Source of the DNA: Gentiana macrophylla
Taxonomy: Eukaryota > Streptophyta > Magnoliopsida > Gentianales > Gentianaceae
DNA: 64,000 nucleotides
Assembly (NCBI GenBank): GCA_026214975.1
Contig: CM047808.1
Coordinates: forward strand, 57,500,583 to 57,564,582
Reading direction: 5' to 3'
This document shows positions 45,134 to 56,405 of the stretch, in pieces. Both the position numbers and the translations under genes were made by a program. Within the stretch, counting starts at the first letter, position 1; each line of letters opens with the position of its first letter. Under the pieces are notes generated by a model. It was not told the origin of the DNA, ran no database searches, and saw only the letters and a program-made list of their open reading frames with translations.

Positions 45134-46883
45134 TGTTGGTCTCTTGGAAAGGCTAACACAAGTTTAAAGGGGGGGGGGGGGGTGTGAATAAACTTGTCAC
45201 CAAAAACACCTTTCTAAAGCTGAATGTCCCCCAGGAACTGAGTTTCTTTGAAACTTCAAACTGATGCTTAGTTCAGTTTTGTTCCTGTCCCTTAACTTGT
45301 GCGGAGTTCAGCTAACTCAACTGAGTATAAGTCAAGACTGACTTATCCTTAGTCTAGTTAACTGGCATCGGATAAAACTAGCCTTTAGTGCAATAGATGT
45401 GTCAATAAATATCTGAACCTCCTATGTATCAGTTTTGTGTTGACTCAGTGTCTAGTGTTTGCTGAGTGAAAAGATAAAGTGATTATGCAATAATTGAAAC
45501 AATCACAGCACGAAAGTAAATGCATAAAGTAAATCAACACAAGACTTGTTTATGGAAGTTCCGGGGGGTGCAATCCCGTACGTCTCCCCTTCTCCTGTGG
45601 TGTAGGAGGTATCACTAGAATCTTGAGATAACCATTACAAAATCCTAGCCTATGATAGCCCTTCACGACACCCTAGTTTCACTGTCTACACATAATGAAG
45701 AAAGGTAGGTTTGCTCCCTTCATTCTGCACACTGATCCTTTGGAGGTGGAATGACTCCTTCACCAGCTCACCACTGGCATACACACAGTCCGCAGACTGC
45801 ACCAACAGCTGTGGCAACCAAGGTGCAACCGTTTGAGGAAAGGTGGAATTGCTCTCCTGAAACTATGCACAGCCAACCCTTTTTCACAAAGGTTAGGTTT
45901 AGAATTATTCAAGGATTAATTCAGTGAGCTGTCTGATTCTTCTGGATATGGAATTGTAGCTCCAAGATGCCTTCTTCCCACTTAATAGGTTACTGGATCT
46001 TTCTTTTAAATCTCCAAGGCAATTCTGTTGGCTTCCCCTTTTCTAGATGTGAAATCTGATTTTCTGGATCTGGATCTTTAGATATATGCTATTCAAAACT
46101 TCTCCGATCCTCTCCTTTCTCAATCCTTTTTCTCTATGTATTTATAGGTGTGATGTAATGGTCAAATAGCTCTTGTAGCCGTTACATTTGTCGTTTAGCC
46201 AACGTTCATATGTACGTCCTTTTGTCGTTTGGTCAGTTCAAATTTAACAAGGCCTTAACTCAGTTTTCTACTCTTCTTCAAAACTGAGTACCTTGTGTTT
46301 TAGTCATCCGACTCTTAAGGATTAAGTCAGAGTACACCATTCATCTTCCTTCTTCTCCTGATAACTGATAATCTTTGTCCTTATGATTATTCAGCTTTAC
46401 ATGATCTATAGTTCAGTTTCAGGTCACCACAGACTTGCCTAAATCCTAACTTATAGTCATGACTTAATAAGCTTTTAACTGAGTTTGCCTCCTCAGTTCT
46501 TCAGTCTTCAATAACTGAGTCTGTGTCCCTCAGTTCTTCAGTCTTCTTAGATAGGCCAACTGAGTTTGTGTCCCTCAGCGAGCTTATCTTCTTCAGTTCT
46601 TGCATAACTGAGTTTGAACCCTCAGTTCTTCATATATGAACTCAGTTTTCTTGTTACGACTCAGCTGTTTGCTTAGTTCCTATCTATTACAAAGCTTTTC
46701 TGAATTAACCTATACAAGATTCAGACTCTAGATAGAACTTATACACTTTTCTCTAGACTGTTTCTTGCTTCTTCTTTTATTATGCACTATAATAGCTAGT
46801 TATGATTTCATCATCATGGGTTATAAGTGATCTTATTAATTATGTGACGAATCATCATCAAAACACAAATATTATTTCCAACA
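45134..46883 (-). repeat. 5' LTR of the SIRE derivative
   Basis: It is nearly identical to 40051-41799. It carries a run of 14 G at 45169-45182 where the other LTR has an interrupted G tract. Confidence 0.9.
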
Positions 46884-46888
46884 GTTAC
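46884..46888. repeat. target-site duplication GTTAC, right copy (SIRE derivative)
   Basis: It follows CCAACA and has four of five bases in common with 40046-40050. Confidence 0.7.
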
Positions 46889-48933
46889 CATGGCTAGATA
46901 GTCATTGCTTAGTTGAACCAACCCGTATGAGGTTCATCATCGAGTACTACTTCCTCTCTATTTGCCAGACAGCCCCTGAGGAAGTCTTACATAGTCCATT
47001 GACCTAAAACATAATTCCTGGTTAACCAAGGCTTGAAGATCAACACATTAAATGTCCCTAGGATTTTATTCAGATTTCTCTAATCCCGTTCACACTATGT
47101 ATTGAGTTTAAGTCATACCTCTAAGGCTATAAATAACAAGTAATACGCACAGGATTGCTCACTCAAAGTTACTAGCAATTTGACATTTTTACACACACAA
47201 AAGTCTTTGTCCTTCTTGTTGAGTATGGAGTTTGAAATTCAGCAAAGGACTGATATTGCAAGTTCAGACTTGGCAATATCAACTTTCTGAATTCCTTGGG
47301 TAGGCATTTGGCTATTCAAGATTCTGTGGGATTCTGGTTCTGCAAGGGATAACATTTCAGAATCCTGGTTTTTGATTAGTAAGTGTCCGCTTACAGAATT
47401 TCATTGAAGTTGTGCACTCTTATTTGAAATTATGTGTGATTGTTTGTGATATAACTCCTTGTGTGGTTAATTGTTGGTTTATTGTCATTACAGTCTTGTG
47501 ATTTCCTTCATATGGTGTAGTGCAGTGATAAGATCAGGATTCACCATTGAAATCTTGAATCAAGTACTGACCCTGAGAGGATTCTGGCCATTTGATTCTT
47601 ATTTCATACTGATATGATCTTGTGTCAATCTGACACTTAGATTAAAGCTCTGTGTCGTTGTGTCTTCATTCAATTACAACTTGCAGAAAGGTTTGCTAGG
47701 AGATGCCTGTGAATTGTTGGAATCACCAAGATCACTACCTTGAGCACAAGGTTAAGCTTTCTAGTTTCATCTCCCTGACTGCATTTTGGCTCACTGAATT
47801 GTAAGGTTTCTGTTTGTGGAAGTTTTGGTACAGTAACCAAACTTCCCTAGTATTAGATTTCAGGATTTGTCCATGGTGTGGCTGGCTTCAATACCTACAC
47901 AATCGTTGAAAAAGGCTTGACAAACTGAGCTCTTAGAAAACTGTAAGGATTTGATTACTGGCTTAAGGCTTGCCCTTGTCTGATAATCCCCTATGAGGAC
48001 TGCATGCTAATCTTCTGCCGCTTGTTAATCCTTGCTAAACCTGCATTACATGATTTTGCCTGCTGTGTTGTTCATTCTACTTGTGCCTTGCAAGCCTGCT
48101 GAATTTGAGCTTAAGAATACCTTTAATAGTGCTAGGCTGTAGTGGTAGTAATCTGAACATTGTATTTAGCTTGTGTGATCTCAGACTTGATAATCCAGCT
48201 CCAGGACCAAATTATCACTTGTGAGTATCTGCTAATAGTTCAGGTTTTGATCTTCATGGAGTAAATTGTTGTTTTATACCGATTTTCTGTGATTGTATTA
48301 ACATCCTGAATCTGCAATCTGAATTGTATTTATTATTGCTGATCTTGTACTACCTTGTGTTGCTGGACTTGATTTTTTGTAGAACCTTGCTGTATTAACA
48401 ACCTGAAGTTGGACGTTGCATTCTAAATATACTTTTTGTCACCCCATTAGATTTATTATCACTTTTCTTTTCATTAAATAAGTTTGTAAAATTGCTGTAT
48501 TTGAACTGTACTCATTGCATCAGCTCATCTGTAATGTTTGCTAAAACGCCACCATAAGCTCAAGTGCTATTTGATAATAACAACCTGCCTCCTTGAAATA
48601 TTTGGAGTATCAAGCCCGCAGTATCTTTGTAACATGTTTTAGTGAAGTTTTCTAACAGTCACTACAAGTCTTAATTAATCAGTTTTATTATATTTGGATG
48701 TTGTATCTGCTTTGTTATTTGAAATAACTTGCAACGGGGTACATTGGTTTTATCTCACGTTTATTAATTATATTTGATCTCTAAGGTCTATAACACAAGC
48801 GAATAATCGATTAAGTTAGCTTCCACCTTAGTTGTTTATTGCTTGTGTTAATATTTGCAAAAGAGTTTAAAAATCCGTCAAAACTCTATTCACCCTCCTC
48901 TAGAGTGTTTAGTTGTGTCATATCGATCCAACA
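46889..48933 (+). repeat. host SIRE-like copia 3' LTR, main portion
   Basis: 2 kb of non-coding DNA ending TATCGATCCAACA, a typical SIRE/Maximus LTR end. The phrase CTATTCACCCTCCTCTAG just before it is also characteristic of such LTRs. A TATA box lies at 47127-47135. No frame of interest is present. Confidence 0.72.
47127..47135 (+). promoter_or_regulatory. TATA box of the host copia LTR
   Basis: CTATAAATA, followed after about 30 bp by GATTGCTCACTC as a plausible start region. Inferred from motif and position. Confidence 0.55.
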
Positions 48934-48990
48934 TATATCGCATTGTATGGGCAGTCAGTAAAAGTGAATAACTCCGTAGGTTCATAATAC

Positions 48991-49188
48991 CCCAAGTACG
49001 GGGGTCCGGATTCTCGGCTTTGAGAATTCCGGCTTTCCCTGGCTTTGGGGACGTGGCCAGATCACGGTCGCTCATTCCAGTCGGGGAGAAAGAACACACA
49101 AATTTTGGGTGGTCGTGATCCGGCCACGTCCCCAAAGCAGGGGAAAGGTGGGATTCTCAAAGTAGAAGATCCAGTTCACAAGTACGGA
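48991..49188. repeat. long imperfect inverted repeat (hairpin)
   Basis: Two arms of about 78 bp (48991-49069 and 49111-49188) are reverse-complementary with few mismatches around a 40-bp centre. The best block is CTTTGGGGACGTGGCC(A/G)GATCACG. Outside it come the paired blocks TTTGAGAAT and GGATTCTC/GGATCTTCT. Transcription through it would give a strong RNA hairpin. The two overlapping short frames on opposite strands (MGTWPDH...) are mirror images produced by the repeat, not genes. It could be a MITE, a decayed terminal repeat or a small-RNA precursor. Confidence 0.75.
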
Positions 49189-49238
49189 GGGACTTCGCCA
49201 AACGTGTACACTATCGAGGCTAGCCCGTGTCTATTGGT

Positions 49239-50635
49239 GTGATCCACCAATAGGTTGCACCGAGATACTTCGTGGTGAGTAGCACCATGCGTAGTGTCCT
49301 TGAATACCGATGTAACAAAGATAAGCTAAGCTAGAAACAAGTAGGCACAACATGTTGATGAGAATGAAGGGAGCCCTAGATGTGTGTCGGTCACATAAAG
49401 ACAATTTAATTAATAAGGTGAACCTTTCTTGTAAGACCTAATTATTCATTAGCTTCTTCCTATTATCTAATTAAGTTGTACTTACCTAAATTGCATTTTG
49501 TTGTATGATTTGTGGGGTGAGAATATGAAAAGGTTGACCATGAGCACGTTGAGGATGATATGTGATGACGACGATGCTTGATGATGTTTTCCGTTGCTCT
49601 TTTATGACTTTTGTTGTACTAGATTTTCTTGCTATTTCATTTCTAGAAAAATGTTGTACTTTTATTTCTAAACTTTTATATGACAAGTTTGTACTTTTAA
49701 GACAGCGTATTGTGTAAGACTTTGAATTTCGTTATCGTAAGTTAACTTTCCATATTTACTTTGTTGGACTATCTATTCTTAGCAGCATTTATGGTGTTTG
49801 CCGAGTATTTTTAGCTTCCGTTTTGCTAGACTTGATACGACGTAGTAGAGGCTTACGTATAATATTTGATTTATTTAATATTATACTTGCCAAACGTTTC
49901 TATTCCGGATAAGGACTTGGTATCCGGGAACGTGGCGTTACATGTAACCATCATTTATTTAACAATCATTGATAAAACAGCCTGACCTAATCAGGGCGGC
50001 TCCAGAATTTGGTGATATGGATCGGAGATTTATCGTATTTTTAAATATCTAGGCATAGTGTTATATATTGTAATTCAATATTGGTCAATACATAACGTTA
50101 TATAAAAATAAGCAGGTACTTCACATGTCTATGTGTTCCTAGAAGAAAATTCAGACGGAAGTAACTTTTTTAGCGGGTTGTGGAGAAAGAAAAAGTTGGT
50201 CCTACTTCACCGACCACGTGTTCAAGTTCTATTTTGTTTTATTTGCAGGTGCACGAAGATCATTCACACGAGGACACTGGGTTATTGGATACATCTAATG
50301 CAGCCCCTATAATGCCTGTGGATTTTATTTGTCCAGTTACATTGGTGGAAAGCCGGAGCATGCTTTCATTGATCCATTTAGTGAGCCTGTTGATGTCTCT
50401 CCGTGTGTGACTTGCTATGATTATATTACTACTTATTCCAGGGATTCATCCACACTTGTATCATGTTGGGAGACTAGTTTGATGTTTCATTGGGGAAGCA
50501 TGGTTAACCATATCACCATGCCATTCATTTGAAGTTGTCTATATGCATTATATTTGATCCCGACATATCAATGATGTTTTTTGTGGGTTGTTCAAGCTTG
50601 GTGGATGTTGCTGAACTTTACGATATTCTTTTGAT
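49239..50635 (+). other. degenerate DNA upstream of a gypsy end; no gene identified
   Basis: Short frames only. One block (about 50290-50530) reads GKPEHAFIDPFSEPVDVSPC without recognised homology. Its position just upstream of a gypsy pol end suggests eroded pol sequence, but I could not match a domain. Confidence 0.4.
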
Positions 50636-50671
50636 TCGAGGATGAATCAATTTTAACCAGGGGGAATGATG
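50636..50671 (+). promoter_or_regulatory. end of gypsy pol and polypurine tract
   Basis: The sequence encodes FEDESI, the usual last residues of chromovirus-type gypsy pol (family: FEDE.S). It is followed by CCAGGGGGAATGA and then TGTGATCC as an LTR start. This arrangement is typical of plant Ty3/gypsy 3' ends. Confidence 0.6.
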
Positions 50672-51160
50672 TGATCCGCCGAACAAGATGGAATAAGCGA
50701 CATAAAGTCTTTATACATGCTATTGGGCTCGAGAAGAATATGTGAAGTTTTTTTATTTATTTACTTTTATATTATTTATCCCACATAAGTTAGATAGTCT
50801 TTTATTTTTTTTTTATTTTTTTTATTTATTTTTATTTTGCCCCAGATTGCTAAATTAGCAATTGGTATTGGATTCTTTAGCCTATATAATGCACCTAGGT
50901 GGTTTATTTACAAACTGTTCGATTTTGAGTGAAAAAATTATTCATTCTTTTGAATTGTTATCACTTGCGAGTGAGGATATTTTCGTTGTAGAGTTCCACC
51001 CATTAAAGAACTTATCAGCGACTTGAGCAAGCGTTGTGGCGTTCTTGCCAACGTTCTTAGATTGGATTATCTAAAATCGTTGTTTTGAGATCGTAATCAT
51101 TGCTTCGAGCTCGTTTATTGATTCTTTTAGAAGGTCCTAGGAGAATCTTCGTCCTGGATT
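50672..51160 (+). repeat. gypsy LTR (3' copy or remnant)
   Basis: It starts TGTGATCCGCC after the polypurine tract. A TATA box (CCTATATAATGC, 50881-50892) lies about 210 bp in, followed by a transcript-leader-like region with GTGGCGTTCTTG. The LTR end is not defined, as it runs into the minisatellite. Confidence 0.6.
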
Positions 51161-51167
51161 CTTAGCA

Positions 51168-51680
51168 GGTGGTCACTGCATAACGGTGGTCAATGAATCC
51201 CGGTGATCACTACGTCGGGTGGTCACTACATCACGGTGGTCAATGAATCGCAGTGGTCAATACATCGTGGTGGTTACTGCATCACGGCGGTGACTGCATC
51301 AGGTGATCACTGTATCACGGTGGTCAAGGCATCAGGGTGGTCATTGCATCGCGGTATAGTCAATGCATCGCGGTGGTCAGTGGATTGCGGTGATCAATGC
51401 ATCGTGGTGGCAACGGGGTGATCACTACATCGCGGTGGTCAATGAATCACGGTGGTCACAACATCGCGGTGGTCAATGCATCAGGGGTGGTCAAAGCATC
51501 GCGGTCATCAATGCATCGGGGTGTTCACTGCCTCGGGTGGTCACTACATCGCGGTGGTCAATGCATGGATGTGGTCCCTGCATCGCGGGGGTCACTGCAT
51601 CTGGGTGGTCATTGGATCAGGGTGGTCAATGCATCACGATGGTCAATTAATTGCGGTCAATGCATCGCGATAGTCACTAA
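51168..51680 (+). repeat. 17-bp minisatellite array
   Basis: About 30 degenerate copies of a unit close to GCGGTGGTCAATGCATC. Variants are TCACTGCATC, TCACTACATC and AGGGTGGTC. Because 17 is not a multiple of three, all three plus-strand frames stay open across much of the array (for example 51203-51421, 51363-51650 and 51452-51673), giving repeated His-Arg-Gly-Gly and Val-Asn-Ala-Ser phrases. These are not believed to be genes. Confidence 0.9.
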
Positions 51681-52590
51681 AGAAAAAAAAAACTTTTTTT
51701 CCGTCCAAAAAAAAAATAGTAAAAAACTTGTCAGAATCCCGAACCAGAGAAAAGAAAATGGACTATTCCGTTTTTTCCAACGTCTTGTTCCTTTCTTTAA
51801 TTTTTTTTATTAAGAGTATTTTTGTCATCTATCTTATTTGAGTTCTTATAACCAATGAATTTCTTAGCATGTCCTATTTGTCTAATTAAGCCTATTTTTT
51901 TTTTTTATTGTTTTGAACCCTTAACCCTATTTTTTTTTAATACATGAGTTATCGGTAATAATACATCAACTACATATGCACAGTAAATCTTGCATAATAC
52001 ATTTTGTTAATGGTCCAAAACACTAATGAATAGCAAGATCACTTGTTGTGATATATGTTGTAATATATTTTATTGTTCAAATATCATCTTCAATGCATTA
52101 TTTTGCATAGTTGAAATAGACAAGCACTTTAAAAAGAGAAATGTTAGTGGAAGCTTTTCCTTTCATTACGACATGGATCGGACATGTTTATGTCAGAATA
52201 AAGGAACGAATTATTGTCAGTTCCCCGTGGAAACGCTAGCTGCATCGAGACGAATATAATTCTACATGAAGATTGAGATTAAAATATTGAATTATTACTA
52301 TTGTTCAATACAGAATAAATCCGTGTTTGAGTTATTATTTTTAGTATTATAGATAGAAAGTACTGTACTTATAAAATAGAGGGGAAAAAGCGTTTTTTCT
52401 TTTTCCTTAGGATACAATGTAATCGTAACAACAATTAAATATTTCTTAAAAAAAAAAAATATCAATTATATATATTATATGTTTATAACCTGCATGAAGA
52501 GAAAATTTTTTGGATTTATGTTTTTTTTTTTTTTTTTTTATCTTTTGGATTTATGTTTAAAATAAAACCTTGTTTGTCATATGTAGAGCA
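51681..52590. other. AT-rich intergenic DNA with homopolymer tracts; nothing recognised
   Basis: Poly-A/poly-T runs (near 51687, 51705, 51896 and 52518-52539) and short frames without homology. Confidence 0.6.
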
Positions 52591-53263
52591 TCATTTACCA
52601 ATAATCACGGAATTCTACCGAGAAGACTACTTTTTACATAGACACTGAAAAACGTATGTGACGATTCTAAAAATCGTCGATGATAAATTCAGGGCTATTC
52701 TCTTAAAGACAACCTGTAAAAGCTCCAATAACAATACAAACGATAAAAAAATACGGGGGTGTATTGGTGGTGATTCAGACTGCAATTGAGAAACTGTATC
52801 TCAAACTGCCTACGTATCCAATGCGTGTATTGGAAATAAGTCTTCGTAGTTCCTTAGGGATGGTCTATATAAAGGAGAGTTATGCCCTAAGGCGCCGTGG
52901 GCCTTGACCTTATTGGGCTTGGATTTCGTGTTTCCTAAGGAAAAGATAACTACGATTTAATCTCCTTAATTTTAGGAGATAATTATGGATATATTTGACT
53001 GTCAGAATCAGAGTATTAAATATGAGGGATTCTTCCCATATTTATCTGATTATCACACACGTGGGAAATACGATTGAGGATGGACTCTGGCCGACATAGA
53101 TGGCCCGGTGAATCTGCTGAACCATACGTGTTTTGGGCCGACTCTACGGAGGTCGGGGAGGATAGCCGAGCTGGTATCAGTTCGGATTCTTGCGTGTGTA
53201 AGAGGTTTGGTCCGAGAGAGACTTAGGCCGACCTGTAAGTTCGGACACGAGTAGGCCTCTGAC
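52591..53263 (+). other. LTR-like fragment with TATA box
   Basis: The sequence around 52790-52890 (AACTGCCTACGTATCC, then GGTCTATATAAAGGAGAG at about 52862-52879) looks like an LTR promoter and its leader. No matching second copy, primer site or coding region is in the window, so element type and limits are unknown. A minus-strand frame at 53053-53349 lies in GC-richer DNA and is not convincing. Confidence 0.4.
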
Positions 53264-54194
53264 TGTTGGAATAGTGTCCTAAAACCAATCAGGTTGGACC
53301 GGATCAGACCGGGTCGGATCATTTCTATTATTTCTTTCTGTTTGTACATATATTAAATGGATTTTCTGTTGTCATATATTGGTTCATTTAAAGAACCAGT
53401 TATGAATTGTTATATGATAACGTCCTTAGTATTAAACTGTGATAGAGAAACAATGATAGGCGATTATGGTTGATGGGATCTCTAATCACTTTAATAAGTT
53501 TGATACTCAAATGTCTCTAGGCTGATGTACTATTAAATAGGGCATTGATAGTATAAACAGACTAGCGCGTATTAGATGTCTTCTATCTTTAAGGGCAGGG
53601 ATAGATCTCGTCTATCGAAGTGTATAGACACTTGGACTGTACGGGGACGTGTATTAGAGAATATGTACGTTAGACTGACCCACATACATTAAGTGTCGCA
53701 CTATGTGGCAGTTGTGTAATTATCCTTAGAACCGGGGTCTACATGGTATCACAGTGTGGATTGTCATGCTTTGAGTCTATTCAGGTTTCCCCTAGGCACG
53801 GGGCGATCATGCGGTAGTGACTGGTGTGATACTGAACCATGCGGAGTATACATGTTTGGTTGTCTGGAAGTCACGTTCCTATCAGTAGGGTGAATATCCG
53901 AAAGAGCTTTCTTATAAGGAATGTCTTAATCTCGTGAATCTTTGCAAAGTGGAAATAAATGAGTGACATCAAGAGAGCATGATATCCAGATTATAAGATA
54001 CGGTCGTTAATGTTTGACACTCGACGTATGACCGTATGGATATTATTACAGCTATGGGATTGTAATTTACACGGTAACTGTTTCACATGAAAGGTAGTTG
54101 TCATTGCATTTGACTCTTCTGACGATTGGAGGTCACGGTGTGTTGCATTTGACTCTTCCGATTATTGGGGGTCATGGTGTGTTAATTAAATACA
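53264..54194 (+). repeat. probable LTR or LARD fragment, invaded by the MULE
   Basis: It begins TGTTGGAATAGTGTCC, an LTR-like start, and has no coding content. It ends with a 39-bp tandem duplication (54106-54144 and 54145-54183) next to the MULE target duplication. Its far end has not been found beyond 63001. Confidence 0.4.
54106..54183. repeat. 39-bp tandem duplication
   Basis: Two adjacent units start GCATTTGACTCTTC and end CGGTGTGTT and TGGTGTGTT, with a handful of differences. Confidence 0.85.
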
Positions 54195-54276
54195 GGGTTT
54201 ATTACTTAAAAGTATAGTCTTTTATACTTATTAGCCTCATAAGGACATAAATGAATCTGTTGCACTTATAAAGACT
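54195..54276 (+). repeat. MULE left terminal inverted repeat
   Basis: Inverse complement of 62909-62992 with mismatches. The strongest block is CATAAGGACA...GAATCTGTTG..CTTATAA. Confidence 0.75.
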
Positions 54277-55303
54277 TAATATATCTACATGTACCAAAAT
54301 ACCCCTAATGTAATAAAATAAGCTAAACCCACGACATTAATGTTCTTGTGCGACGAAAAACTGAAGAAAAAAAAAACTGCCCACAATCACTGGAAAAAAC
54401 TGCCCAAAGTCTTCTTCAATTCCCCTTCAACAACAATTAAGCGGATTAACAGCCGGAATTCAAAATCATGCTTCAAAATCAAACCGCACAACCCCGTTTC
54501 TTCAGAATGGAAGAACAACTGAAGAAAAAATCTGAAAAAAGCAGTGGATAATTGATGAACATGGTGAGACAGAAGTAGGTGGTTAGAAAAGAGTAGAAAC
54601 AAGGACGAAGTAGGAGAACAAAAGAAGCACCAAAGAAATCCAAGTAAGAAATCACTTACCTTAATTACAATGAGCAATTTTGACAAAAATGAATTTATTT
54701 TGTTTAATTTCAAATTAGGTCACTTGTAGTTCAGAAATTAGTAAAATGGTACTGAAACTTCTTCGAAAAAGTGTTCCAGATCATATAAATGCATTTCTGA
54801 AGAACATAAAGCAACTGCATGTTGTCTAGAACAAATATTTAGATGAAATTCATATGGTAATAGCAGATGTCACTGCAAAAAACTGTACTATTTTTACTTA
54901 AAATTGCAGAAATTGGTCAAGTCACCGTACAAGGTGTTCTAGATGACTAAAAACCATCTACATACATATAAAAAGAGGTGGTAGTCACTTCATTTTCATT
55001 TACATAAGTTATGAAATGAAATTAGTACAGAATATCAAGTCACTGTATAATTGTTATGATGTTATTAAACTGCTCAACATCATGACATTAAATATCTGTG
55101 TTGTTGTGTATATAAAGTCTATGAAGTTGAAGTAGCTTTGTAACTGATATATTATTTTAAAGTAATCAGCAGGATATCAGTACAATGTCTGTGTTGTTTG
55201 GTTTCTAAGGTCTGTGAAAGTGTAGTAGAAAATATAATACCATGTCCCTGCACCATGTCACTGCATGGATTTACACTAACATACTGTTTTTTTATCCACA
55301 GCA
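54277..55303 (+). other. MULE 5' flank of the Ulp1-like gene
   Basis: No coding match. A purine-rich stretch at 54350-54610 gives short frames on both strands. The motif GTCACTGCA occurs at 54869 and 55257. Confidence 0.55.
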
Positions 55304-55948
55304 CAAGAGAACATTACAGATCAACATTAAACAGCATGCATCAGATATTCAAAAGTATAAGGGCTCATATCAAACCAAAGCATCCTGAATTGATGGACAA
55401 AACTCCGTTTAAACATATATTCAAGGCAATTGAAGATGAAAAGGTCATTTTGGAGAAAAAGAAGAACGACATACTAGATGAGCTTATAAATACATACAAC
55501 AGATCAGAGCAAGTATTCAAGATTGGAAAGCATTATCACATGCCAACTAGGAGTGATGTCAAGCTAATTTTTGCCATAGAAGATGGCAAAAAAGAAGTTC
55601 GAGACATGAGCAAGCACTCAACGGAAGAAACTTCATTGAAAACAAGGCTGTTCTTTGATGTTGGAAGAATAAAAGTTAGTGCTCTGAAAGAAACAATAAA
55701 AGAGACGGTGAAGGGAAGTGACAAAACGTCAATTGAAGACACAGTCAAGCTACTATGCCTTCTATTACTTGGACTTCTTTGCCACCTCAGGCCAAAACAT
55801 TGCTTGGTCGTATCTATACTTTATTGACAAGCTCAAAAGATTACGCGCATACGATTGGTCCTCTCATATATAAAAAGAACTGCAAGATGGACTGAATCGA
55901 CAATGGTCACATCCAATATACATGAATGGATGCACTGTCTTTCTCATT
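55304..55948 (+). pseudogene. Ulp1-like MULE gene, exon 1 (DUF1985-like N-terminal domain)
   Basis: An open frame reads MDKTPFKHIFKAIEDEKVI, INTYNRSEQVFKIGKHYHMP, SDVKLIFAIEDGKKEV and then ETVKGSDKTSIEDTVKLL. These match in order the elements of the DUF1985-type domain that precedes Ulp1 proteases in plant MULEs (TPF, F..G......D...I.G..NG, ...D...LY.L..L.). A frameshift near 55750 moves the frame into SGQNIAWSYLYFIDKLKRLR. A second, near 55890, leads to NGCTVFLI at the donor site GTAAG (55949), a conserved end for this domain. The true start Met is uncertain. The upstream Met at 55198 belongs to a poorly conserved extension. Confidence 0.65.
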
Positions 55949-56034
55949 GTAAGAACTCTATTTCATTATAGGTGCAACTTGAAGTATATTGATAAATGCA
56001 TACTATTTAACAATACTATATTATATTGTTACAG

Positions 56035-56216
56035 TACTGGTTCTGTGAGCACACACAGATGACAAAAGATGTTTTCAAACAGCAAAAAAAGCAGAAAAAA
56101 GAAGAGGGGAAGAATAGTATATCAAGCACATGAATTCCAAGGATAAGAAAATGGAATTTGAAAGACCTGTAAGGCACTCTACAATGACCAAGCTACGAAA
56201 AATGGCAGAAGATGAG
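56035..56216 (+). pseudogene. Ulp1-like MULE gene, exon 2
   Basis: It starts after TTGTTACAG with YWFCEHTQM, the usual continuation of NGCxxFLIV in this domain, and ends at GATGAG before GTAACT. In between is a Lys-rich stretch with a stop at about 56132, after which FPRIRKWNLKD-like residues continue. The intron boundaries are canonical GT-AG. Confidence 0.58.
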
Positions 56217-56405
56217 GTAACTAATAAAAAGTATATTCATAATATCGGTGATAGTTCATACTAAACTGATTACAGTTCTATGTCAATGCATTACAATACC
56301 ATGTCACTGCATTACAATCCTGTGTCACTACAATCCTATGTCATGCAACTCTAATGCTAAACTAATTTAAACTTTTCCAATGCAATATCAAACAGTTCAA
56401 TGCAG

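Larger units (their letters stand above)
40051..46883 (-). mobile_element. SIRE-like copia derivative lacking pol
   Basis: LTRs of 1749-1750 bp (40051-41799, 45134-46883) begin TGTTGG and end CCAACA. An initiator-Met-type primer site next to the right LTR and a purine tract next to the left one give minus orientation. The 3.3-kb interior holds a gag/gag-pol-junction remnant (44241-44978) and an env-position ORF in pieces (41978-44005). Protease, integrase, RT and RNase H are missing altogether. It sits in the host element's own 3' LTR. Confidence 0.87.
1..48933 (+). mobile_element. SIRE/Maximus-like Ty1/copia retrotransposon, 5' part outside the window, host of all nested insertions
   Basis: Copia-order pol domains (integrase, RT, RNase H) run on the plus strand from base 1. 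They are followed by an additional ORF in the env-like position typical of the SIRE/Maximus lineage, then a long 3' LTR ending in GATCCAACA at 48931-48933. The element is interrupted by an Athila-like insertion (3612-38263, with its own passengers) and by a pol-less SIRE derivative (40051-46883) in its 3' LTR. The 5' LTR, gag and protease lie left of the window. The exact start of the 3' LTR, somewhere in 38862-40050, could not be fixed because no second LTR is visible for comparison. The coding part carries many stops, so this is an old, dead copy. Confidence 0.8.

Noticed and set aside
48890..49242. Two opposing MGTWPDH frames as paralogous small genes
   Set aside because: They are mirror images created by the inverted repeat.
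50180..50532. DFICPVTL-like phrase as a U-box gene
   Set aside because: The match is a few residues only, the rest of the domain is missing, and the location fits eroded gypsy pol.
51168..51680. CRISPR-like array
   Set aside because: There are no alternating unique spacers; the whole unit repeats. The context is a plant nuclear genome.
51203..51813. Overlapping open frames in the minisatellite as repetitive-peptide genes
   Set aside because: All three frames are open because the 17-bp unit lacks stops. There is no start context, conserved product or codon signal.
53053..53349. Minus-strand 98-aa frame as a gene
   Set aside because: No homology, in LTR-like GC-richer DNA that straddles the probable LTR start at 53264.
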